Assembly: GCA_023300065.1 (NCBI GenBank)
Contig: JALZWJ010000353.1
Location: forward strand, 1-7,184
Source of the DNA: Akkermansiaceae bacterium
GTDB taxonomy: Bacteria > Verrucomicrobiota > Verrucomicrobiia > Verrucomicrobiales > Akkermansiaceae
Length of the DNA stretch: 7,184 bases
Direction of reading: 5' to 3'
Part shown: positions 1-5,669 of the stretch, piece after piece
How positions within the stretch are numbered: the first letter of the stretch is position 1
How the letters are laid out: each line of letters starts with the position of its first letter
Made by a program: the position numbers and the translations under genes
The notes under the pieces: model-generated
What the model saw: only the letters and a program-made list of their open reading frames with translations
What the model was told of the DNA's origin: nothing
Database searches by the model: none

Positions 1-2
1 CT

Positions 3-992
3 GCCGCCGCAGGTTATATGGCGGCAATTTATAATTCACATTATTATAAAACGATTCTCAAAGATAAGTCGCAAATGCCAGAGGGGATGAAGGGGCTCAG
101 GGAGCTTCATGAACAAAAGCTGTTCCCGCTCGCGACGGTCTATCTCTGGAAAAACCGCCATCTCTTCCCTGAGATCTGGGATGATCACGTCGCTCTCAAA
201 AAGCAGTGTCTGAAAGAGCTTTTGCGAAATTCCGCCCTCAATGAGCCTTTTTCACAAATCGAAGTGGCTGAGAATTATTACTTCAATCTCCGCGATCATG
301 ACGCGGGTATTTCTCTGATGTTAAAAGCCGCTGATGGTGGATCTCAGCAAGCCTTAGAGAGGATCTACAGGATGATGACACACGATTGGAATTTCATTTC
401 CGCTAGTGCCGATAGCCGACGGCTTTTCATGACGCGCGCTTACATGAAGGGCACTCGGAATAGCATCTCGATTCGGGAAGCGGCGCTGACGGTGAGTCGG
501 CACCCGAACCGATACAGAAGGATCATTCCCGATCTCTACAAGGATCTGAAATATTTTCTCGATGTCTCTGACCCCATTATCTACCGCGCGATGGGCGCTC
601 TCCAGGTGTCTGTCGATGCCAAGAAGCACCCGACGGCCGCGAAGCCAGAGTTAGGAATCGCTCATCTTGTTTACTGTTCTGACAAAGACATCGAAAGCGT
701 TGCTTTCTTGGCTAATTACTTTTCGAAACAGAAAAACAACGACAGTTTGGCGAAGGCCTTTGCCTGCTCTTTGGTTTTGAAAAAAGAGAAGGATGAAGTC
801 CTCTATGATGAGGCGAGGTGGAAAAAATTTGGAGAGGATCTGAACGATCAAGCTCGTGCGAAGGCGGATGCGCTAGCGAAGGAAAATTACCCAACAGGTC
901 AGAAATTCCGAGAAGAGGCTAAAAAGAAATTACTCAAAGCGAAGATGATCCGAAAAAACACTCGTCCTTTAGTTGAAACGAAGAGGCGGTAA
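3..992 (+). CDS. Sel1-like helical repeat protein, 5'-truncated by window edge
   Basis: The reading frame is open to the left edge. The first in-frame ATG (18-20) is probably internal, because the codons before it (AAAGY) read into AAAGYMAAIYN, which resembles the A..G...A core of a Sel1/TPR-like repeat. A second, clearer unit is LMLKAADGGSQQALERIYRM, about residues 100-119 counted from that ATG. Most of the remainder looks helical, and the C-terminus is very basic (KAKMIRKNTRPLVETKRR). Sel1-like solenoids are usually protein-protein interaction scaffolds, so no enzymatic role is proposed. I do not recognise a specific family. Base composition differs from its neighbours: 901-960 has 21 G+C of 60, whereas 2341-2400 in the sulfatase has 39 of 60. 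It has no same-strand neighbour closer than about 300 bases downstream. The gene is real by length and amino-acid composition; the repeat assignment is moderate. Confidence 0.75.
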   Translation, partial: AAAGYMAAIYNSHYYKTILKDKSQMPEGMKGLRELHEQKLFPLATVYLWKNRHLFPEIWDDHVALKKQCLKELLRNSALNEPFSQIEVAENYYFNLRDHDAGISLMLKAADGGSQQALERIYRMMTHDWNFISASADSRRLFMTRAYMKGTRNSISIREAALTVSRHPNRYRRIIPDLYKDLKYFLDVSDPIIYRAMGALQVSVDAKKHPTAAKPELGIAHLVYCSDKDIESVAFLANYFSKQKNNDSLAKAFACSLVLKKEKDEVLYDEARWKKFGEDLNDQARAKADALAKENYPTGQKFREEAKKKLLKAKMIRKNTRPLVETKRR

Positions 993-996
993 AAAG

Positions 997-1047
997 CATG
1001 GATCTTCGGACGCAAATCGTCTGGCAATCAAAACACCAAGATCCGTG
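997..1047. repeat. Two-tier stem-loop downstream of the Sel1-like gene
   Basis: The outer arms catggatctt (997-1006) and aagatccgtg (1038-1047) pair over 10 positions with one G:U. Stacked directly on them, 1007-1012 pairs with 1018-1023 (6 bp, one G:U) around a CAAAT loop. It starts five bases after the stop of the upstream gene, so it could stabilise or end that transcript. No T-run follows on the top strand, so it is not a standard intrinsic terminator. On the bottom strand the stem is followed by GCTTTTTACC, a short T-run, but no leftward gene leads into it. Confidence 0.35.
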
Positions 1048-1104
1048 GTGATTCACCTCCCCCGCATCCCCCAACCTTCCGTGTCATCCGGGTATTCCGT
1101 GGTT
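1041..1104. repeat. Cluster of TCCGTG-type short repeats
   Basis: Three units lie in a near-9-base register: TTCCGTGTC (1077-1085), ATCCGGGTA (1086-1094) and TTCCGTGGTT (1095-1104). A fourth, ATCCGTGGTG, lies at 1041-1050, inside the right arm of the upstream stem-loop. The pattern is seen directly. From memory, phrases of this kind recur in intergenic regions of several environmental bacterial genomes, but no search was possible. It may be a fragment of a dispersed repeat family. Confidence 0.4.
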
Positions 1105-1144
1105 GAAAATCGCCCAACCGATACCCACCATCCCCTCGAACAAC

Positions 1145-1199
1145 CTTGTCTGAAGGACAAGATCATAAGATGGGGCTATGAAGTTCACCTTCAGTGAAC
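1145..1199 (+). other. Paired hairpins with complementary loops (possible kissing-loop RNA)
   Basis: Hairpin A has arms CTTGTC (1145-1150) and GACAAG (1156-1161) around loop TGAAG. Hairpin B has arms GTTCAC (1183-1188) and GTGAAC (1194-1199) around loop CTTCA. The two five-base loops are exact reverse complements. The match extends by one base each side (1150-1156 against 1188-1194). A second copy of CCTTCAG lies at 1254-1260, so a competing partner exists. The transcript leader of the sulfatase is the obvious place for such a structure to act. The base pairing is visible; function is inference and coincidence is possible. Confidence 0.3.
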
Positions 1200-1219
1200 A
1201 CCCAGCAACCACCCTGAAA

Positions 1220-1238
1220 CCCAGCCCGCTGGGCTGGG
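1220..1238. repeat. GC-rich 8-bp perfect hairpin upstream of sulfatase
   Basis: CCCAGCCC (1220-1227) and GGGCTGGG (1231-1238) are perfect inverted arms around a GCT loop. This is a very stable stem about 55 bases before the sulfatase ATG. There is no T-run on either side, so intrinsic termination is unlikely. It could shape the sulfatase leader or be half of an operator. Confidence 0.45.
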
Positions 1239-1293
1239 CTGGTATCAAGAAGGCCTTCAGCCAGAAAATCACCCAGTCACCACTCAAAACCCC

Positions 1294-2991
1294 ATGTCCC
1301 TAAAATCCCTCCTGCTCCTCGCCCTCGCCTCCCAGCCGCTCCTCGCAGCGAAGCCGAATGTCCTCTTCATCGCGGTCGATGACTTGAACGACTGGATCGG
1401 CTGCATGGGTGGGAATGAGCAGGCCATCACGCCAAACTTCGATCGCCTCGCCGCGAGTGGACAGCTCTTCACCAACGCGCACTGCGCCGCGCCCGCCTGT
1501 AACCCGTCCCGCACCGCCATCATGACGGGGCACTCCCCGCACCGCTCCGGGTTCTATAGTAATCGCCAAAAGATGCGCGAGGTCCTGCCAGATGCCGAGC
1601 TCATGCCGGCCCACTTCGCGAACCACGGCTACCACACCGCTGGCTCAGGAAAGATTCTCCACTACTTCACCGATGCCCAATCGTGGGACCAATACTTCCC
1701 CGCAAAATCGACGGAAAATCCCATCCCCGAAACTGCCGAGCCATCCAAGCGCCCGCTCACCCTCCCCCTCGGCGGTCCTTGGCAATACACCGACACCGAC
1801 TGGGGCCCGCTGACGCTCACCGATCAAGAGTTCGGCGGTGACCATGCCGTCTCCGGTTGGATCGGCGAGCAACTCACCAAGAAGCACGCGAAACCCTTCT
1901 TCCTCGCCTGCGGGATTTACCGCCCGCATGAGCCATGGTTCGTCCCTCAAAAATACTTCGACCCATTCCCCCTCGCCGACATTCAGTTACCACCCGGATA
2001 CAAGGCCGATGACCTCGATGACCTTCCCGCCTCCGGCAAAAAACGAGGACCCAACCGCTACTTCTCCCACATCCAAAAGAACAAGCAATGGAAGAAAGGG
2101 ATCCAAGGCTACCTCGCCTCCATCCACTTCGCCGACGCGATGCTCGGCCGCGTCCTAGATGCGCTCGAAAGCGGCCCTCATAAAGACAACACCATCGTCA
2201 TCCTCTGGTCGGATCACGGCTGGCACCTTGGCGAAAAAGAACATTGGCAAAAATACACGCCATGGCGTGCCTCCACCCGTATTCCCTTCATGGTCCGTGT
2301 CCCCGCCAACTGCTCACCCACCCTCCCCGCCGGCACCACCGCCGGAACGATCTACGACCACCCCGTGAGCCTCCTCTCCCTCTACGCCACCACGACCGAA
2401 CTCTGCGGCCTCCCCGCCAAGGCAGGCATCGATAGCAAAAGCATCCTCGCCTCCCTCAGCGACCCCACCAAGCCAGTCCAGAAATCCGCCCTCACCTTCC
2501 TCGAAGACGGCGGCTCCCTCAGCGTGAGCGCAAAGGACTGGCGCTACATCCGCTATAAAAACGGCGAAGAAGAACTCTACGACATCAAAGCAGACCCCTA
2601 CGAGTGGACCAACCTCGCCTCCAAACCTGAGTCCGCCGCCAAGCTCGCCGAACTCCGCCGCGAGGTCCCCGCAACCTTCGCCACGCTCATTCCCATCAAA
2701 TCTGAATCTCTCCCCGAGGCCAAGTTTACCGCCTTTACCGGAGACTACCCCGCCTCGCCAGACGAGGTTGGGGCCTACCGCACCGAGTTCTTTAACCACT
2801 CTCCCGACACGGTCGAGGTCTTCAAAGTCGGCCTCAAAAAAGAACTGACCTCGCTCGGTGAAATCGCCCCCGGCAAACGACTCTCCGGCAAAAGCACCCC
2901 CGGCCAAATCTGGCTCATTCAAAACCCCGATGGCACCCCACGCGGCTACTTCGAGGTCGTAGACCGCCAAGTCAAAGCGCTCATCAAATAG
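1294..2991 (+). CDS. Secreted formylglycine sulfatase (iduronate-2-sulfatase-like) with C-terminal VHL-beta-like domain
   Basis: This is a type I sulfatase that hydrolyses sulfate esters, probably on sulfated polysaccharide, outside the cytoplasm. Residues 1-19 (MSLKSLLLLALASQPLLAA) are a Sec signal peptide, which supports this ATG; no Shine-Dalgarno sequence precedes it. The metal-site pair D29-D30 lies in PNVLFIAVDDLND. The C-x-P-S-R signature is CNPSR, with C69 as the residue converted to formylglycine. The second metal motif is D307-H308 in SDHGWHLGEKEHW, followed by K320 and TRIP (328-331), the pattern of the iduronate-2-sulfatase-like branch. The usual C-terminal subdomain (ELYDIKADPYEWTNLA) ends near 460. 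An extra ~100 residues follow, the last ~70 resembling the VHL beta domain (separate entry). No sulfatase-maturing enzyme lies in the window. Sulfatase identity is sure; the substrate is not known. Confidence 0.96.
   Translation: MSLKSLLLLALASQPLLAAKPNVLFIAVDDLNDWIGCMGGNEQAITPNFDRLAASGQLFTNAHCAAPACNPSRTAIMTGHSPHRSGFYSNRQKMREVLPDAELMPAHFANHGYHTAGSGKILHYFTDAQSWDQYFPAKSTENPIPETAEPSKRPLTLPLGGPWQYTDTDWGPLTLTDQEFGGDHAVSGWIGEQLTKKHAKPFFLACGIYRPHEPWFVPQKYFDPFPLADIQLPPGYKADDLDDLPASGKKRGPNRYFSHIQKNKQWKKGIQGYLASIHFADAMLGRVLDALESGPHKDNTIVILWSDHGWHLGEKEHWQKYTPWRASTRIPFMVRVPANCSPTLPAGTTAGTIYDHPVSLLSLYATTTELCGLPAKAGIDSKSILASLSDPTKPVQKSALTFLEDGGSLSVSAKDWRYIRYKNGEEELYDIKADPYEWTNLASKPESAAKLAELRREVPATFATLIPIKSESLPEAKFTAFTGDYPASPDEVGAYRTEFFNHSPDTVEVFKVGLKKELTSLGEIAPGKRLSGKSTPGQIWLIQNPDGTPRGYFEVVDRQVKALIK
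2782..2961 (+). other. VHL-beta-like domain at the sulfatase C-terminus (residues 497-556)
   Basis: The segment F500-N501-H502-S503-P504 to W540-L541 aligns without gaps to human VHL residues 77-118 as I remember that sequence. N501 matches VHL N78, S503 S80, P504 P81, P526-G527 P103-G104, S534 S111, G537 G114, and W540-L541 W117-L118. The order F.N.SP, then APGKR, then S..G..WL is the hallmark of the VHL beta sandwich. Of the residues that contact hydroxyproline in human VHL, S111 and W117 are kept, but W88 is K511, Y98 is L521 and H115 is Q538. The human function is therefore not implied. The likely role is an accessory binding or stability module on the exported enzyme. Confidence 0.65.
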
Positions 2992-3008
2992 CTTTAAAGA
3001 ATCCCCCC

Positions 3009-4163
3009 CTAGAAATGCTTCCGCCACCGCTGCGATTTCATCTCGAAGCGTTCTAGGGTTCCGGTGGGGACTTGCTCGACTGGGATGCGGAGGTTGAAGA
3101 CCTCGCGGAGGCGGTTCTGGAGTTCGGCGGTGCCTTGGCCCTCGGCGCGGAGGCGGACCTCGGCCATGGAGTTGACTTCTTCGATGAGGACCTCGTATTC
3201 GAGAATGCTGGGGACGGAGCGGACGACTTCTTCGACCGCGCCGGGGTAGAGGTTGACGCCGCGGACGACGACCATGTCATCGGCCCGGCCGATGATGCCG
3301 CCTTGCAGCGCGAAGTCAGAATCGGGCTGGACGAGGTCGCCGGTCCGGTAGCGGAGGAGGGGTGAGCCGTGGCGGCCGAGGGTGGTGAGGACGAGCTCCC
3401 CTACCCCTTGCTCGTCTTGGTTGATGACTTCGCAGTAGTACGATTCGTGCCGTACTAAGAGGCGGCCGGGATCTGAGGGATCAGTGACGGTGACGGGGCC
3501 GGTCTCGGTCATGCCGTGGTGGTCGATGATTTCCGCACCCCACGCAGCGCTGAGCCGGGCGCGCACTTCTGGGAGGCTGCCGCCGGGCTCTCCTGCGACG
3601 ATGAGTTTTTGCACGCCGAGGGCGCGGGCATCGTCCGCTAGTTCCGCGAGGCGGAGGCCGTAGGTGGGGGTGCAGCAGAGGACCTCTGGGCGGAGGCGGG
3701 CCATCATTTTGAGGCGATTCTCGCTCGTGAGTCCACCCGCTGGGATGGTGCGGATGCCGAGCGAGTTTGCGGACTCAAAACCCGCCCAGAATCCGAGGAA
3801 GGGGCCGAAGGAAAAGGGGAAGAAGGCGGCTTGGCCTTTCGTGACGCCGGCTTTTTGCCAGACCCAGGCCCAGCTTTCGCAGAGCCAATCCCAGCCTGCT
3901 GGGTCATCGAGCCACGTCATGGGCTGCCCGCTGGTGCCGCTGGTCTGGTGGAAGCGGGAGTAATTTTCTAAAGGATAGGTGAGGTTAGAACCGTAGGGTG
4001 GGTGGGCGAGCTGATCTGCGGCCAGCTCCGCCTTGGTGGTGAAGGGGACTTTTTCGGAGAACTCGGCGAGGGATGAGACGGCGGTGAGGCCTCCGGTTTT
4101 ACGTTGGTAAAAGGGATTTGGCGCGATGGCAGCGAGGAGCTGATTGATTTTAACAAGGCTCAT
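3009..4163 (-). CDS. PaaK-like AMP-forming acyl-CoA ligase (phenylacetate-CoA ligase family)
   Basis: An adenylate-forming enzyme expected to activate a carboxylic acid with ATP and pass it to CoA in the cytoplasm. All core motifs are present: phosphate loop TSGTSGQPM (74-82), CCTPTY (163-168), DHHGMTETG (214-222), RYRTGDLV (271-278) and GRADDMVVVRGVNLYP (292-307). A C-terminal subdomain ends FEMKSQRW, where K376 is the likely adenylation lysine. At 384 residues it is shorter than typical PaaK proteins (about 430), mainly because the N-terminal helix preceding NPFYQRK is reduced. The ATG overlaps the stop of the upstream DUF2891 gene as ATGA, which fixes the start and indicates translational coupling. 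No phenylacetate catabolic genes are nearby, so the substrate is open. The stop lies 17 bases from the convergent sulfatase stop. Confidence 0.9.
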   Translation of the reverse strand: MSLVKINQLLAAIAPNPFYQRKTGGLTAVSSLAEFSEKVPFTTKAELAADQLAHPPYGSNLTYPLENYSRFHQTSGTSGQPMTWLDDPAGWDWLCESWAWVWQKAGVTKGQAAFFPFSFGPFLGFWAGFESANSLGIRTIPAGGLTSENRLKMMARLRPEVLCCTPTYGLRLAELADDARALGVQKLIVAGEPGGSLPEVRARLSAAWGAEIIDHHGMTETGPVTVTDPSDPGRLLVRHESYYCEVINQDEQGVGELVLTTLGRHGSPLLRYRTGDLVQPDSDFALQGGIIGRADDMVVVRGVNLYPGAVEEVVRSVPSILEYEVLIEEVNSMAEVRLRAEGQGTAELQNRLREVFNLRIPVEQVPTGTLERFEMKSQRWRKHF

Positions 4164-5224
4164 TTCTGGGTGGTGGGTTCCCCTGCGCCGGTGAGGAGGT
4201 AGACGGCGAAGGTGCCGAGCCAGTGATCGCCCTCATAGTGGCCGCTGATGGCATCACGGAGGCCCGCTTTTTCATGCGCGGCGGCGAGTTCTAGGAGTTG
4301 GTTTTTTGGATCACCGGTGAGAGCACTGGCGATGCCGCGGAGGTTCCAAGCACGGTTCATGTTCAGCCCGACGAGGTGGACGAGGTGGCCATCTTCAAAG
4401 TCACTCACGGTGACGGGGGTGGCGAGGTTCCCGAGGTCGAAGGCGGGGAAGAAGTTTTCCAGCCACGCGCGGTAGTCGGTAGCGGGGAGCACGCGGCGCA
4501 TGAGGTCGGCCTCATTTAAACCGGGTGAGAAGAAGTCATTCCCGCTGGGTTCGTAGCGGACGGGGTACGAGGTATCCTTGAGGTAGAATGATTTTGCTTT
4601 TTCTACGAGGAGGGATTGGAAGGCCTCGTCATCAGTGGCGCGGGCCCAGTCGAGCATTTGGCCGAGGGCGAAGGATGACTCGGGGTGGAAGCCGCAGCGA
4701 ATGGGCCAGTCGAGCTTGGGGAGGTAGGCCTTGGCATTGGCGACGATCGCTTCTTCGACGGGGAGGTAGGACTTGGCCCATGTCTGGCCCTGCTCATCTG
4801 AGAGGGCGCGGAGCTCTACGCCGAGGCGGAGGGCCCAGGCCCAGCCATACATGCGCTCGAAGGATGGGTGATCACGGAGGTAGGCGGCTTCTTTTTTGAG
4901 ATCGGCGGGACCGAATTTCTGGGCGAGGGCGGCGCGGACTTTGGGGGCCCACTCGGCCTTTGGAAAGAGACGGATGAGGCGCACGAGGGTCCAGTGGCCG
5001 TGGACTGAGGAGTGCCAGTCGAAATGGCCAAAGAAGACGGGGGTGACTTCGCTCGGGCTGCGGGCATCGGTGGCGGAGCGGAGGACGTGGCCGGGTTTGT
5101 TCGGGAACTCGCGATTCAGACCGGCGAGGGCGAGGTCGACGAAGCGGGTGGCATCCGTCTCGCTAAGGCGGTTTTGAGCGTGGATTGGCATGAGAGTGAA
5201 GAGAAAGAGGAGGAGAAATTTCAT
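4160..5224 (-). CDS. Exported DUF2891-family protein
   Basis: The sequence matches the pattern I know for DUF2891, a family of about 350 residues without an established reaction. The hallmark is FFGHFDWHSSVHGHW (65-79), a His/Trp/Asp-rich stretch that could form an active or ligand site. Further conserved-looking stretches are ERMYGWAWALRL (124-135), CGFHPESSFALGQMLDWA (178-195), the GNDFFSPGLNEADLMRRVLP segment (229-248) and SGHYEGDHWLGTFAVYLL (328-345). The mainly helical pattern is compatible with an alpha/alpha barrel. Numbering here counts from the GTG noted below. An N-terminal signal peptide ending HAQ predicts export. I chose the ATG at 5224-5222, whose first base is the last base of the upstream stop (TGATG). 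A GTG three bases earlier (5227) would give a four-base GTGA overlap. It is the middle gene of a coupled leftward unit. Confidence 0.85.
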   Translation of the reverse strand: MKFLLLFLFTLMPIHAQNRLSETDATRFVDLALAGLNREFPNKPGHVLRSATDARSPSEVTPVFFGHFDWHSSVHGHWTLVRLIRLFPKAEWAPKVRAALAQKFGPADLKKEAAYLRDHPSFERMYGWAWALRLGVELRALSDEQGQTWAKSYLPVEEAIVANAKAYLPKLDWPIRCGFHPESSFALGQMLDWARATDDEAFQSLLVEKAKSFYLKDTSYPVRYEPSGNDFFSPGLNEADLMRRVLPATDYRAWLENFFPAFDLGNLATPVTVSDFEDGHLVHLVGLNMNRAWNLRGIASALTGDPKNQLLELAAAHEKAGLRDAISGHYEGDHWLGTFAVYLLTGAGEPTTQK

Positions 5225-5634
5225 CACATCAGTTCGATAGAAGTGAACTTTTTAAGAAGGAAAACAAGGAGCCAAAAAAGGACGGCGGTGAGCGCGGCAT
5301 TGGCAAGGAGGGTGAAGTAGAAGCCGTGGCCCTTGCGCAACATCCAGGGGATGACGAGGAACATGGGAAGGGTGGGTAGGACAAACCAGAAGGTGTAGTA
5401 GGCGTGGCTGGCGATGCTCTCGATCCGGGCGGCGGGATCGGCGACCTTCGCTTCATGGCGCATCCAGATCATGGCTAGGATGGAGGTGAGCGGGAGGGCG
5501 ATGAGGAGCGCTGACAATTTATCGCTGACGAGCTGGAGCTTCGTGGCGATGAGAATGATGACAGCGGTGAGGAGAATCTTGACGATGTCGAAGAAACTAG
5601 GTGTGAGGACTTTGAGAAGTTCGTTTTTGTCCAT
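5224..5634 (-). CDS. Small four-helix membrane protein, DUF3147-like
   Basis: A 136-residue protein with four predicted membrane segments at about 13-30, 40-58, 79-98 and 105-127. A charged loop lies between helices 2 and 3 (MRHEAKVADPAARIE). The stretch FWFVLPTLPMFLVIPWML followed by RKGHGF resembles the DUF3147 family of small inner-membrane proteins, for which no function is established. It is the first gene of the leftward unit and its TGA overlaps the start of the DUF2891 gene. The ATG at 5634-5632 is the only reasonable start, and only 35 bases separate it from the divergent lipoprotein ATG. No Shine-Dalgarno motif is visible. Membrane character is certain; family assignment is moderate. 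Confidence 0.8.
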   Translation of the reverse strand: MDKNELLKVLTPSFFDIVKILLTAVIILIATKLQLVSDKLSALLIALPLTSILAMIWMRHEAKVADPAARIESIASHAYYTFWFVLPTLPMFLVIPWMLRKGHGFYFTLLANAALTAVLFWLLVFLLKKFTSIELM

Positions 5635-5669
5635 TGCGATGAGGCGAGTTTGGTCCCAAAGTCTCTCTT
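5635..5669. promoter_or_regulatory. 35-base divergent spacer between the leftward unit and the lipoprotein gene
   Basis: Two genes diverge from these 35 bases, so promoters for both directions must reach into the coding sequence of the opposite gene. On the top strand the best candidate is TTGAGA (5612-5617), 17 bases, then TGCGAT (5635-5640). That is five of six matches for the -35 box but only three of six for the -10 box. It would give a leader of about 20 bases for the lipoprotein. No comparable pair was found on the bottom strand. The promoter itself is a weak call; the divergent arrangement is certain. Confidence 0.3.

Larger units (their letters stand above)
993..1293. other. Non-coding intergenic region rich in stem-loops and short repeats
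   Basis: About 300 bases between the Sel1-like gene and the sulfatase hold no convincing gene. The small ORFs here (973-1197 on +, 1084-1287 on -) have protein-like features neither in composition nor in their start context. What can be seen is a two-tier stem-loop just after the first stop (997-1047), a cluster of three TCCGTG-like units (1077-1104), two 6-bp hairpins with mutually complementary loops (1145-1161 and 1183-1199), an 8-bp GC-rich hairpin (1220-1238), and an imperfect direct repeat running up to the sulfatase start. From about 1050 onward the top strand is strongly C-rich. No good -35/-10 pair was found, so the sulfatase promoter is not located. Confidence 0.6.

Noticed and set aside
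1103..1131. TTGAAA as a -35 box for the sulfatase promoter
   Set aside because: No acceptable -10 hexamer lies 15 to 19 bases downstream.
973..1197. 74-codon top-strand ORF after the Sel1-like gene
   Set aside because: It overlaps the upstream gene, has no protein-like pattern, and covers the stem-loops and TCCGTG units, which explain the sequence better.
1084..1287. 67-codon bottom-strand ORF in the intergenic region
   Set aside because: No start context, no homology-like motif, and it spans the hairpins.
2314..3027. Long bottom-strand ORF (237 codons) antisense to the sulfatase
   Set aside because: The translation is a Gly/Glu/Ala/Phe/Val-rich composition typical of the antisense of GC-rich codons, with no recognisable motif, and it lies over a certain sulfatase and VHL-like domain.
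4588..5320. Several top-strand ORFs over the DUF2891 and DUF3147-like genes
   Set aside because: Arg/Gly/Ala-rich shadows of clearly coding bottom-strand genes.
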